From positions 20,588-84,587 of the forward strand of contig JADMKK010000038.1 in the NCBI GenBank assembly GCA_015478895.1: a DNA stretch of 64,000 bases, read 5' to 3'. The stretch is from Comamonas sp. Lineage in GTDB: Bacteria > Pseudomonadota > Gammaproteobacteria > Burkholderiales > Burkholderiaceae_C. This document shows positions 19,236 through 27,603 of this stretch, one piece after another. The number at the start of each line of letters is the position of its first letter. The first letter of the stretch is position 1. The notes under the pieces are model-generated. The model saw only the letters and a list, made by a program, of their open reading frames with translations. It was not told the origin of the DNA and did no database searches. A program made the position numbers and the translations under genes.

Positions 19236-19307
19236 TTAGAAGATCAAGGCCAGCAAGATGATGATTGGGATGGGAATGCCTATCATCCACAAAAGAATTG
19301 ATCGCAT
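19236..19307 (-). CDS. Very small hydrophobic membrane peptide (23 residues)
   Basis: A short reading frame encodes 23 residues beginning M-R-S-I-L-L-W-M-I-G and ending L-A-L-I-F, with a central I-P-I-P-I-I-I repeat. It is one predicted membrane segment. An AAGGAGA ribosome binding site at 19313-19320 sits just upstream of the ATG. The gene lies 37 bases after the 346-residue membrane protein gene and before a clear terminator, so it is part of that operon. I believe similar short I-P-I-P peptides occur in related bacteria, but this could not be checked. Confidence 0.7.
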   Translation of the reverse strand: MRSILLWMIGIPIPIIILLALIF

Positions 19308-19344
19308 CAGAGTCTCCTTTCAGTTTCAGAAAAATTGAGGGCGG

Positions 19345-20385
19345 TTAGAAGTTGTCGCGCTGGCGGCCGCCGTAAGTGGCAGACAAGCTGCCGACAAAAG
19401 CGCCCATCAGCAGTGCCACAAACATCCACAGCATGGAATGCGCAGTGGCTTTGCGGGCTTCTTCAGCGGCCTGCATGGCTTTTTCCTGCGTTTCCTTGGC
19501 GGTCTGCTTGGCTTCGTCAATACCTTGCTTCACATCAGCAAAGGTCTTTTGCACGCGTGCTTTGGCCTCAGGCTGGCTGAGATCGGTGCGCTGGGCAATC
19601 AGCTGGGCGACGTAGTCGGCATCGGCTTCCGGCAGGGTGCCAGTGCGCAGAGCCTGGCTGAAGATGCTGCCAATTTCCTGTGCGTCTTCAGCGGCAGAGC
19701 GTGCCTCGCGTGTGACTTCGCGGGCTTGGTCGGCCATATTCTCGACAGCGTCCGCGGCTTGTTGCTGCTGGGCTTCGGTGGGGCCACCGTTGCGCATCAT
19801 GCTGCTGATCCAGTAAGACAGATCACCATCGCTGTTGGCCTGCCCAGTGGCTGCACCGACGACGCCGCTGAGCGCTGCAGAGGCTGCGCCACCGGCAGCA
19901 CTGCCGACTGTGCCGACCGCACCACCGACGACGGTCGCGGTCGTGCTGGCGACGGTTGCTGCAGCTTTACCTGCGCCGGAGATGGCCGATGTGACGACGG
20001 AGCCCGCCAGCACAAACATGGCGATGGTCGCCAGTGCCCAAGCCAGAAAGCCGTGGGCGGTATCGCGGAAATACACCTCATCGGTATGTACGCCTTGCCA
20101 TTTGGTGCGCAGGCGACCGGCCAGATAGCCACCGACGGCAGCCGATGCCAGCTGGGTAATCACCAGCCACACCACCGCACCCCAGCCCACCGTGGACCCA
20201 TCCGCACCACTGCCTGACCATACGGAAACAGAAGACAGCCCCAAGCCTATGCCCAGCATGAACAGCAGCAACGACAGCACGCCAGCAGCCAATGCGCCTG
20301 CAAAGATGGCGGCCCACGAAACGCCACTTTGGCTGGTGGCGGCTCCCACCGCCGTGCTACCCGGTTCATAAACGGTTGTGACCAT
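19345..20385 (-). CDS. Polytopic membrane protein of unknown function
   Basis: The 346-residue protein has two N-terminal membrane segments (SWAAIFAGALAAGVLSLLLFMLGIGLGL; VVWLVITQLASAAVGGYLAGRL), a third (FLAWALATIAMFVLAGSVV), a glycine/alanine-rich stretch, and a long charged helical domain (about residues 205-310) rich in Q, E and A. It ends with a final membrane segment (MLWMFVALLMGAFVGSLSATYGG). AAGGAGG precedes the ATG. I do not recognise a characterised family. The coiled region suggests a protein-binding or scaffold role, which is inference. Confidence 0.75.
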   Translation of the reverse strand: MVTTVYEPGSTAVGAATSQSGVSWAAIFAGALAAGVLSLLLFMLGIGLGLSSVSVWSGSGADGSTVGWGAVVWLVITQLASAAVGGYLAGRLRTKWQGVHTDEVYFRDTAHGFLAWALATIAMFVLAGSVVTSAISGAGKAAATVASTTATVVGGAVGTVGSAAGGAASAALSGVVGAATGQANSDGDLSYWISSMMRNGGPTEAQQQQAADAVENMADQAREVTREARSAAEDAQEIGSIFSQALRTGTLPEADADYVAQLIAQRTDLSQPEAKARVQKTFADVKQGIDEAKQTAKETQEKAMQAAEEARKATAHSMLWMFVALLMGAFVGSLSATYGGRQRDNF

Positions 20386-20451
20386 AAGTGCCTCCTTGTA
20401 AAAGTGATTCGTATGGTCGCGTCTGGAGAGTGCTCTGCTTGTAGGAGTGAG

Positions 20452-20513
20452 AGTCCATTACAGGTACTGCATTGGCCTAGATTCCATAGCGATTACGTTG
20501 TAAGTAATGGACT
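20452..20513. promoter_or_regulatory. Inverted repeat in the promoter region of the membrane operon
   Basis: AGTCCATTAC (20452-20461) and GTAATGGACT (20504-20513) are perfect inverted copies with 42 bases between them, about 70-130 bases upstream of the membrane protein start. The spacing fits two operator half-sites on the same DNA face better than an RNA hairpin. Confidence 0.4.
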
Positions 20514-20583
20514 GCAGTGGTGCAGTTGTTCGCGCCAATTCGCGATGGGTGGTGCTGACGAGCGGTCAGCTCTGCAATCACAG

Positions 20584-20630
20584 TAAAAATGGCCTTGAGC
20601 CCTTATCCATAAAGGGCAGGTAGCTAGCAA
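20584..20630 (-). repeat. Dispersed intergenic repeat, copy R4 (reverse orientation)
   Basis: Read on the minus strand it contains GCTAGCTACCTGCCCTTTAT, then GGATAAGGGCTCAAGGCC and ATTTTTA. It lies just after the cobA stop and could act as its terminator. Confidence 0.75.
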
Positions 20631-20647
20631 AGTGATTGTTCTGCCTT

Positions 20648-21472
20648 TCAGGCGGCTTGGAAGACCGGGCTGGGGGCTGGGTGTATGCAAACCGCCTGTT
20701 GCTGTGCCTGGTAGTGCGCTACTCCGCGCACCACATCGCCAATCACCAGCACGCTGGGGCTGCTCAGTTGCTGCGTCTGCATGGTGCTTGCCATGTGCTG
20801 CAAGGTGGTGATGGCGTGGCGCTGCTGGGGCTGGCTGGCGTTTTGAATGATGGCAACGGGGGTAGAGCCCGCAAGGCCACCTTGCTGCAGTGCATCGGCA
20901 ATATGCGCTGCCGCTGCGACACCCATATAGACCACCAGCGTCAAACGTGCAGCATGGGCGGTTGCGGCCAGTTGTAGCCAGTCGGTCGGTGCGCCACCGG
21001 GCTTGGCATGGCCGGTGATAAAGATTACGCCCTGTGCATGGTCGCGGTGGGTCAGCGGCGCACCCAGGCTGCTTAAGCCCGCCAGCCCAGCCGTGATGCC
21101 GTTGATGATTTGTACTTCGACGCCGCACGCGCGCAGGTGCTCCACTTCCTCTCCGCCCCGGCCAAAGATGAAGGGGTCGCCACCCTTGAGGCGCACGACC
21201 TGCTCGCCTTGCTGTACGGCCATCAGCATGAGCTTTTCAATGAAGGCCTGTGGAGTGCTCTGGCAGCCACCACGTTTGCCGACGTAGACGATGCGCGCCT
21301 TCGGGCTGGCATGCGCTACTACTTCAGGCGAAACCAGATCGTCCACCAGCAGCACCGTAGCGCGCTGGATGGCTTTGAGCGCCTTGAGGGTCAGGAGCTC
21401 AGGGTCGCCCGGGCCAGCGCCGACCAGTTTGCAGCTGCTGCCTGTGTAAGAAGTTGAAAGGTCGTAGGGCAT
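20648..21472 (-). CDS. cobA: Uroporphyrinogen-III C-methyltransferase
   Basis: This S-adenosylmethionine-dependent enzyme converts uroporphyrinogen III to precorrin-2, the first step toward siroheme. The 274-residue protein has the N-terminal loop LVGAGPGDPELLTLKA, the conserved GKRGG, RLKGGDPFIFGRGGEE, and ITAGLAGLSSLGAPLTHR motifs of SUMT enzymes. I chose the ATG at 21472 with AAGGA upstream; a longer frame upstream overlaps nasA and lacks family similarity. It ends the nir-nas operon, where siroheme is needed for NirB. No separate CysG dehydrogenase/ferrochelatase domain is present. Confidence 0.95.
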   Translation of the reverse strand: MPYDLSTSYTGSSCKLVGAGPGDPELLTLKALKAIQRATVLLVDDLVSPEVVAHASPKARIVYVGKRGGCQSTPQAFIEKLMLMAVQQGEQVVRLKGGDPFIFGRGGEEVEHLRACGVEVQIINGITAGLAGLSSLGAPLTHRDHAQGVIFITGHAKPGGAPTDWLQLAATAHAARLTLVVYMGVAAAAHIADALQQGGLAGSTPVAIIQNASQPQQRHAITTLQHMASTMQTQQLSSPSVLVIGDVVRGVAHYQAQQQAVCIHPAPSPVFQAA

Positions 21473-21483
21473 GGTGCGTTCCT

Positions 21484-24333
21484 TCAAAGGGTGGCTGCAG
21501 CGGTGGCAGATGTGTGTTGCACCAACTGGCGCAAAGTGGGCAGGCAGGAGCCGCATTGCGTGCCGCAGTGCAATTGGGTTTGCAGTTGCTGCAGGCGCTG
21601 GTCTGCGCTGCCGTGGCAATCTGCCAGTTGTGTGGTGATGGCCTGAGCATCCACCCCCCAGCAGCTGCATACCATCTGTCGTGCTTTGGGCGTGGCACTG
21701 GGCTGTGCATCCGGGTGCAGCAATTGCTGGCTGGACATGGTCACGGCCTGCTGCGCTTGCAGCAGCGGCACCAACCAGCTGGCCGCGCGCGTGTCACCGC
21801 ACAGCAGCAGGGCTTCCAGCTGCATGCTCCCGGCATCGGTCTGGCGCAGTTGCAGCGTGCGGCTGAGTTGACGGCGCGGATCGGCATAGTGCAACAAGGA
21901 AGCACCCTGCAAATGCAGAAGCCGCCGGATGTATTGCAGCACCTCGGCAGTCAGCGGTGTGCTGCTGGCGGCGCGCAGCAACACACCGCTGCGTGCTTGC
22001 GCCGTGTCGTGCAGCGCACCCGCGCTGCTGAATGGTACGCACGTAGCAAAGTCCAGCTGCGGCATCAGCGTGGCCAATTGCTGGCGCACGGTCAGTACTG
22101 CGTCAGGTGACAGCCAAGCGGCCGCGACCAGGCTCCAGGGCAGATCAACGGGTTCAACCCGCACTGGCACATGCTTGAGCTCAGGTTGTTTGGACTGTGG
22201 GCAGAACACCGGCGTGGTGAGCTGGTTGACACCTGCAATCGGTTGGCCCTGGCGGTCATGACCACCCAGGTATTCACTGCCCCAGTGCATGGCCATGAAC
22301 AGCTGCGACAGGCCTTGCGCAGTGTCGGGCTGCACCGGCGCAATCAGTTCGCCATAGCGGCTTTCGACACGCACCAGTTGCCCCTCGTACAGACGGTGGC
22401 GCTGCATGTCCTGTGGGTGCATGTGCAATGCAGGTTCGGGCACATGGGCAAACAGGCGCGCCACCTGGCCGGTACGGCTCATTCCATGCCACTGATCGCG
22501 CAGGCGGCCAGTTGTGAGACTGAAAGGGCGCTGGGCGGTGCGCGCTTCAGCCACCGGTTGGAAGGCCTGCGCTGCAAAGCGTGCACGGCCATCGGGTGTG
22601 GGGAAGGTGCCGTCGGCATACAGCCGTGCAGGACCTTGGGTTGCCCCTGTCGGAAAAGGCCATTGCTGCGGGCCGCGCTGCTCTAGCAGCTCCCAGGACA
22701 GGCCCGTAATGTCCAGATCGCGCCCGCGTGTGCTGTCGCGGTGTTCATTCCATATGGCCTGTGCGCCAGCGCTGGCATTGTCGGTGTCATATGGAAAAAG
22801 GGAGGACTGGCCGGGGCGCAGCATGGCTTCAATCCGCTGCGCTACCTGCACGGCAATCTGCCAGTCATGGCGCGACTGAGCAACTGGAGGCAGAGCAGCC
22901 CGCACCCGCGATATGCAGCGTTCGCTGTTGGTGACAGTGCCCAGCTTTTCCCCCCAGGTGGTGGCGGGCAGCAGCAGATCGGCAAAGGCTGTGGTCGCTG
23001 TCGTTGCAAAAGCATCCTGCACGATGACGAACTCCGCTTTTTCCAGCGCACGGCGCACCAGTTGCTGGTCGGGCATGCTGTGGGCGGGGTTGGTACAGAT
23101 GATCCACAGCAGCTTGATCTCGCCGCGTGCAGCGGCCTCAAACATTTCTACGGCACTCTTGCCGGGTGTGGCGGGCACGTCGACTACACCCCAGTGTGCA
23201 GCCACCTCAGCACGGTGCAGGGGGTTGCTCATATCGCGGTGGGCGCTGAGCAGGTTGGACAGCCCCCCCACCTCCCGGCCGCCCATGGCATTGGGTTGCC
23301 CCGTCAGCGACAACGGGCCGGCACCGGCCACACCGATCTGGCCTGTTGCCAGGTGCAGATTGATGAGCGCGGCATTGTTGACTGTGCCACTGCTGCTCTG
23401 ATTCAGCCCTTGGCAGTAAAAACTCAGCGTGGGCGCGCGTTGCTCTGTGGTGCCCTGTGTGCCACCCAGAGCAAACCAGCGTGCTGCCAGCTGCAGATCT
23501 GCCAGTGCAATGCCACAGGTGCGTGCTACTTTGTCAGGTGTGGCATCGCGCACTAGTTCCTTGAGGGCGGTAAAGCCCGAGGTGTGCTGGTCAATATAGG
23601 CCTGATTGATCCAGCCCTCCCACAGCATCAGGTGCAGCATGCCGTGGTAGAGCAGCACATCGGTGCCAGGCTGCAGCGGCAGATACAGATCGGCCATTGC
23701 AGCTGTCTCGGTGCGGCGCGGGTCCACCACAATAATTTTGAGCGCCGGATTGGCCGCCCTGGCATCTTCGACACGGCGAAACAGCACGGGGTGTGCCCAT
23801 GCGGTGTTGCTGCCGGTAATGAACAGGCACTGCGTGTGCAGCACATCGTCATAGCAGGCCGGTGGCGCATCGGCACCGAGTGTGCTTTTGTAGCCTGCGA
23901 CAGCGCTGCTCATGCACAGGCGCGAATTGGTGTCGATGTTATTGGTGCCCAGCAAGCCTTTGGTGAGCTTGTTGAAAACATAGTAATCCTCCGTCAGCAA
24001 CTGGCCGCTGCCGTAAATGCCCACAGCATCTGGGCCGTGTTCACGCACCGTGCTGGCAATGCGCGTGGCGGCATGTTCCAGAGCATCATCCCAAACTAAA
24101 GCTTGCGGTGCTGCGCCGCGCTGCAGGCGCTGCATGGGTTGCAGCAACCGTGTCTGCTGGCCCAGCACGGGGTCTGCGCTGAGGTGCAAGGTGCTGCCCT
24201 TGGTGCACAGGCGACCGTAGTTGGCAGGATGCTGCGGGTCACCGCGTACGCCAGTGATGCGCTGACCATCAGAGACAATCAGCACACCACAGCCAACACC
24301 GCAGTAAGGGCACGTCGAGCGGGTTTCAGTCAT
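21484..24333 (-). CDS. nasA: Assimilatory nitrate reductase catalytic subunit with C-terminal Bfd-like domain
   Basis: NasA reduces nitrate to nitrite in the cytoplasm using a molybdopterin guanine dinucleotide cofactor and a [4Fe-4S] cluster. The cluster ligands are Cys8, Cys11, Cys15 and Cys43. The molybdopterin oxidoreductase body follows. The last 65 residues form a [2Fe-2S] Bfd-like domain (VCSCWGV ... CGTQCGSC), which explains the length of 949 residues. There is no signal peptide. I chose the ATG at 24333 because GGAG lies seven bases upstream. A formate dehydrogenase was considered, but the nir and nrt neighbours decide for nitrate. Confidence 0.95.
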   Translation of the reverse strand: MTETRSTCPYCGVGCGVLIVSDGQRITGVRGDPQHPANYGRLCTKGSTLHLSADPVLGQQTRLLQPMQRLQRGAAPQALVWDDALEHAATRIASTVREHGPDAVGIYGSGQLLTEDYYVFNKLTKGLLGTNNIDTNSRLCMSSAVAGYKSTLGADAPPACYDDVLHTQCLFITGSNTAWAHPVLFRRVEDARAANPALKIIVVDPRRTETAAMADLYLPLQPGTDVLLYHGMLHLMLWEGWINQAYIDQHTSGFTALKELVRDATPDKVARTCGIALADLQLAARWFALGGTQGTTEQRAPTLSFYCQGLNQSSSGTVNNAALINLHLATGQIGVAGAGPLSLTGQPNAMGGREVGGLSNLLSAHRDMSNPLHRAEVAAHWGVVDVPATPGKSAVEMFEAAARGEIKLLWIICTNPAHSMPDQQLVRRALEKAEFVIVQDAFATTATTAFADLLLPATTWGEKLGTVTNSERCISRVRAALPPVAQSRHDWQIAVQVAQRIEAMLRPGQSSLFPYDTDNASAGAQAIWNEHRDSTRGRDLDITGLSWELLEQRGPQQWPFPTGATQGPARLYADGTFPTPDGRARFAAQAFQPVAEARTAQRPFSLTTGRLRDQWHGMSRTGQVARLFAHVPEPALHMHPQDMQRHRLYEGQLVRVESRYGELIAPVQPDTAQGLSQLFMAMHWGSEYLGGHDRQGQPIAGVNQLTTPVFCPQSKQPELKHVPVRVEPVDLPWSLVAAAWLSPDAVLTVRQQLATLMPQLDFATCVPFSSAGALHDTAQARSGVLLRAASSTPLTAEVLQYIRRLLHLQGASLLHYADPRRQLSRTLQLRQTDAGSMQLEALLLCGDTRAASWLVPLLQAQQAVTMSSQQLLHPDAQPSATPKARQMVCSCWGVDAQAITTQLADCHGSADQRLQQLQTQLHCGTQCGSCLPTLRQLVQHTSATAAATL

Positions 24334-24362
24334 CTGCAAACTCCGTGGGAATGTTGGGCCGT

Positions 24363-24764
24363 TCAGGCTACGCTGGAGCAGCTTTGGCCGGAGCAGCGCC
24401 GTGCAGGGCCGGCGACAGGGCGAGTGAGATCCAGCGCAACGGTAGCCAGTTGATCGGCATCCATATAAACCTGTCCACCTTCGACTTTGACGTCGAAACG
24501 TGGCGTACAGCCTTCATCGGGCGCAGCCGCATGGCCGCTGTCCAGCGCAATGTTCCAGTTATGCATGGGGCAGGCCACACTGCGGCCAAACACCAGACCT
24601 TGAGAGAGCGGGCCGCCCTTGTGCGGGCAGCGGTCGAGTAGGGCAAACACTTCATTTTCCGCGTTGCGGAACACGGCGACATCCAGACCCTGGGGGCGTG
24701 CCACGCGGCGTGCGCCAAGCACGGGGATGTCTTCGATGGTGCAGATCAATTGCCAGAATGACAT
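24363..24764 (-). CDS. nirD: NAD(P)H-nitrite reductase small subunit
   Basis: NirD is the Rieske-type partner of NirB in ammonium-forming nitrite reductase. The 133-residue protein has a complete Rieske [2Fe-2S] motif: Cys46-Pro-His48 (CPHKGGPLSQG) and Cys65-x2-His68 (CPMHNW). Many enterobacterial NirD proteins lack these ligands, so here the cluster is probably real. It lies 23 bases after nirB and 29 before nasA in the same orientation. Confidence 0.94.
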   Translation of the reverse strand: MSFWQLICTIEDIPVLGARRVARPQGLDVAVFRNAENEVFALLDRCPHKGGPLSQGLVFGRSVACPMHNWNIALDSGHAAAPDEGCTPRFDVKVEGGQVYMDADQLATVALDLTRPVAGPARRCSGQSCSSVA

Positions 24765-24787
24765 GGGGAAATCCTTTGGATGGTGGC

Positions 24788-27280
24788 TTAGACGTTGGCG
24801 GGAGCAGGGCTGCTGGCAGCGGTGCCGATGGGAATGACGCGTTCGAATTGGCGGGTGTCAACCGCTGCCTTGCTCAATTCAAACCAGGGGTCAGGCTCCC
24901 CATCCAGTGCAAACTGCAGCTGTTCCCACAGTGACTTGCGGCCTGCGTGGTCTTCCAGAATGCGCTGCTTGATGTAATCCATGCCGACGCGCTCCAGGTA
25001 GTGCACCGTGCGCTCTAGGTACCAGCCTTCGAGGCGATACAGCTGCATGAAAGCGCCGGTGTACTCCAGCACTTCTTCAGCAGTTTTGAGTTTGGTAAAG
25101 AACTGCGCCACTTCAGTCTTGATACCCCCGTTGCCGCCAATGACCATTTCCCAGCCGCTGTCCACGCCGACAATGCCCACGTCCTTGATGCCAGCCTCGG
25201 CGCAGTTGCGTGGGCAGCCGCTGACGGCAAACTTGACCTTGTGCGGCGCGTACATGCGCCACATGGCACGTTCCAGATCCTTGCCCATCTGGGTGCTGTC
25301 CTGCGTACCCATGCGGCACCATTCACTGCCCACACAGGTTTTGACCGTGCGCAGCGCCTTGGCATAACCATGGCCGCTGGGCATGCCCAGATCGCGCCAG
25401 ACTGCGGTCAGGTCTTCTTTCTTCACCCCCAGCAAATCGACGCGCTGGCCTCCTGTGACCTTGACGGTGGGAATCTGGTATTTGTCCACTACGTCGGCAA
25501 TGCGGCGCAGCTCGTCGGCGCTGGTCTCGCCGGCCCACATGCGCGGGATCACGCTGTAGGTGCCGTCTTTCTGGATGTTGGCGTGGGCACGTTCATTGAT
25601 CAGACGGCTCTGTGGATCGTCCTGCGCTTCCTGGGCCCAAGTGGAAATCAGGTAGTAATTCACAGCAGGGCGACAGGTGGCGCAGCCATTCGGAGTTTTC
25701 CACTCCAGCGCGGCAAATACATCGCTGATGCGCAGCAGATGCTGGTCACGAATGGCATCGCGCACCGCCTGGTGGCCGTGGGTGGTGCAGCCGCACACGG
25801 CCTTGGTCTTGGGGGCTGCCGAGTAATCGCCCCCTGCGGTAAACATGATGATCTGCTCGACCAGCCCGGTGCAGGAACCGCAGCTGGCGCTGGCCTTGGT
25901 GTGCTTGCGCACTTCGTCCAGTGTGAACAGTCCTTTGTCCTTGATGGCTTTGCAGATGCTGCTCTTGGTGACGCCGTTGCAGCCGCAGACTTCATCGCTG
26001 TCCTGCATGGCGGACGCTTTGTTGTGGCCTTGGTGGCCGCTGTCACCAATGTTGGACTCGCCAAACATCAGGCGATCGCGGATGTCGGCAATCGAGCGTC
26101 CTTCGCGCAGCAGTTTGAAATACCAGCTACCGTCTACAGTATCCCCATACAGGCAGGCACCCACCAGCTTGTCGTCCTTGATGACCAGCTTCTTGTAGAC
26201 GCCGCCTCCGGGCGCGAACGGGTCGCGCAGCACAATGGTTTCCGTATCGGCATCCCCTTGGAAGTTACCGGCTGAAAACAGGTCAATCCCCGTGACTTTG
26301 AGCTTGGTCGAGGTGAGCGAGCCGCTATAGCGGCCAATGCCCCATTCTGCGAGGTGGTTGGCCAGCACTTTGGCCTGCTCGAACAGCGGGGCGACCAGCC
26401 CGTATGCAATGCCTCGATGATTGGCACATTCACCCACGGCATAGATGCGCGGATCGGTCACGGTCTGCATGGTGTCACTCACCACAATGCCGTGGTTTAC
26501 GTGCAGGTGCATGCGCTGGGCCAGCTCTGTATTGGGGCGTATGCCCACAGCCATTACCACCAGCTGAGCGGGCACTTCACGGCCGTCCTGGAAGCGTATG
26601 GCACGTACACGGCCACTGCCATCTCCCAGCAGCTCCTGTGTGTGGGCATTCATCAGGAACTGCAGGCCCCGGTCCTGCAAGGACTGCTGCAGCATCTTGC
26701 CGGCGACATCGTCAAGTTGGCGCTCCATCAGCCAGTCATTCACATGTACCACGTTGACTTGCATGCCGCGCTTGCTCAGGCCGTTAGCGGCCTCCAGCCC
26801 TAGCAGACCGCCGCCAATCACGACCGCATGGGAGAACTGCTGTGCCGCATCAATCATGGCCTGGGTGTCGGCAATGTCACGGTAGCCAATGACGCCTCCA
26901 AGTTGAGCGCCAGGCACGGGCAATATGAAGGGGTTGGAGCCGGTCGCCAGCACCAGCCTGTCATAGGTGGTAATCACGGTGTCACCGGCAGCGTTGGTGG
27001 CCGTCACGCTGCGGCGTGTGCGATCCACTTGTGTGACTTGGTATCCGGTGTGCAACATGATGCAGTTGTCCGTGTACCAGTTCCAGTCATTGAGCACAAT
27101 TTCTTCGAGCGTTTGCTCACCGGCCAGTACGGGGGAGAGCAAGATGCGGTTGTAGTTAGGGTGCGGTTCGGCACCAAAAACGGTGATCTCGTAGTGATCG
27201 GGTGCAATCTTGAGCAGCTCTTCCAGCGTGCGGATGCCTGCCATGCCATTGCCGACCAAGACCAGTTTGGATTTCTTCAT
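24788..27280 (-). CDS. nirB: NAD(P)H-nitrite reductase large subunit
   Basis: NirB carries electrons from NAD(P)H through FAD and iron-sulfur centres to siroheme, reducing nitrite to ammonium. The 830-residue protein begins with an FAD-binding fold (LVLVGNGMAGIRTLEELL), has a second dinucleotide fold (VVIGGGLLGLEAANGL), two Bfd-like [2Fe-2S] modules (CGCNGVTKSSICKAI...CGSC; CGCTTHGHQAV...CATC), and the siroheme/[4Fe-4S] half (CVGSEWCRMGTQ ... SGCPRNCAEAG). It is the first gene after the leader described separately and depends on CobA for its siroheme. Confidence 0.97.
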   Translation of the reverse strand: MKKSKLVLVGNGMAGIRTLEELLKIAPDHYEITVFGAEPHPNYNRILLSPVLAGEQTLEEIVLNDWNWYTDNCIMLHTGYQVTQVDRTRRSVTATNAAGDTVITTYDRLVLATGSNPFILPVPGAQLGGVIGYRDIADTQAMIDAAQQFSHAVVIGGGLLGLEAANGLSKRGMQVNVVHVNDWLMERQLDDVAGKMLQQSLQDRGLQFLMNAHTQELLGDGSGRVRAIRFQDGREVPAQLVVMAVGIRPNTELAQRMHLHVNHGIVVSDTMQTVTDPRIYAVGECANHRGIAYGLVAPLFEQAKVLANHLAEWGIGRYSGSLTSTKLKVTGIDLFSAGNFQGDADTETIVLRDPFAPGGGVYKKLVIKDDKLVGACLYGDTVDGSWYFKLLREGRSIADIRDRLMFGESNIGDSGHQGHNKASAMQDSDEVCGCNGVTKSSICKAIKDKGLFTLDEVRKHTKASASCGSCTGLVEQIIMFTAGGDYSAAPKTKAVCGCTTHGHQAVRDAIRDQHLLRISDVFAALEWKTPNGCATCRPAVNYYLISTWAQEAQDDPQSRLINERAHANIQKDGTYSVIPRMWAGETSADELRRIADVVDKYQIPTVKVTGGQRVDLLGVKKEDLTAVWRDLGMPSGHGYAKALRTVKTCVGSEWCRMGTQDSTQMGKDLERAMWRMYAPHKVKFAVSGCPRNCAEAGIKDVGIVGVDSGWEMVIGGNGGIKTEVAQFFTKLKTAEEVLEYTGAFMQLYRLEGWYLERTVHYLERVGMDYIKQRILEDHAGRKSLWEQLQFALDGEPDPWFELSKAAVDTRQFERVIPIGTAASSPAPANV

Positions 27281-27314
27281 TGCGACCCCCGTGGGCGGAT
27301 TCCATTAACAAACG

Positions 27315-27366
27315 AAAAAAGGCGCCGTTCCTTGCGCAGATGGGGCTGCGAAGAAAGACGCCTTTG
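27315..27366 (-). terminator. Attenuator hairpin in the nirB leader
   Basis: On the minus strand AAAGGCG pairs with CGCCTTT, with an inner stem around GCAG/CTGC, and the hairpin ends in TTTTTT about 35 bases before the nirB ATG. A terminator between the promoter and the first gene is the mark of attenuation. Its 5' arm overlaps the last ANTAR-type hairpin. Confidence 0.8.
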
Positions 27367-27418
27367 TCTTGGGTTCCGGTCCACCGTTGCACCTCACCCT
27401 GTAGCCAGCTCTGACTAC
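27355..27418 (-). promoter_or_regulatory. ANTAR-type hexaloop hairpins in the nirB leader
   Basis: On the minus strand three hairpins have 6-base loops with A1 and G4. They are GTAGTC-AGAGCT-GGCTAC (27401-27418), GGTGC-AACGGT-GGACC with one mismatch (27378-27393), and AAGAC-AAAGGC-GTCTT (27355-27370). The last shares its loop and 3' stem with the 5' arm of the terminator, so the two cannot form together. NasR, an ANTAR protein, is encoded at 30876-32198. Confidence 0.75.
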
Positions 27419-27430
27419 GGAAAAGAACAA

Positions 27431-27446
27431 TGCAATAGTTGTGCCA
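27431..27446 (-). promoter_or_regulatory. Sigma-54 promoter of nirB-nirD-nasA-cobA
   Basis: The minus strand reads TGGCACAACTATTGCA, a full match to TGGCAC-R-N4-TTGCA with GG and GC ten bases apart. The predicted start of transcription is about 27420, two bases before the first hexaloop hairpin. The leader is then about 140 bases long. Confidence 0.88.
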
Positions 27447-27498
27447 GATGAAATTTGCGGTGCCAAGCGATCACCGTGAGCCAATACAGGCAGCACAT

Positions 27499-27524
27499 GC
27501 ACTGCATTGGTGCTATTGCACCAA
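27499..27524 (-). promoter_or_regulatory. NtrC-type site upstream of nirB
   Basis: GCACTGCATTGGTGC (27499-27513, plus strand) fits GCAC-N7-GTGC exactly. It overlaps a second palindrome TTGGTGC-TATT-GCACCAA (27507-27524). The sites lie about 55 bases upstream of the -24 element. Confidence 0.75.
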
Positions 27525-27554
27525 GCTGGTCGCTCCAGCCCCGGGTAAGAAAAC

Positions 27555-27584
27555 AAAAAAGCCACACGCATGGAGCATGTGGCT
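27555..27584 (-). terminator. Terminator after nrtD
   Basis: On the minus strand AAGCCACA and TGTGGCTT form an 8-bp stem followed by a T tract. It separates the nrtABD transcript from the nirB promoter, so the nitrate cluster has two transcription units. Confidence 0.88.
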
Positions 27585-27603
27585 TGGGAAAGAGCCTTTG
27601 GAC

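Noticed and set aside
21484..24333. Annotation as formate dehydrogenase alpha subunit
   Set aside because: The molybdopterin fold is shared, but the nir, nrt and nasR neighbours and the C-terminal Bfd-like domain point to NasA.
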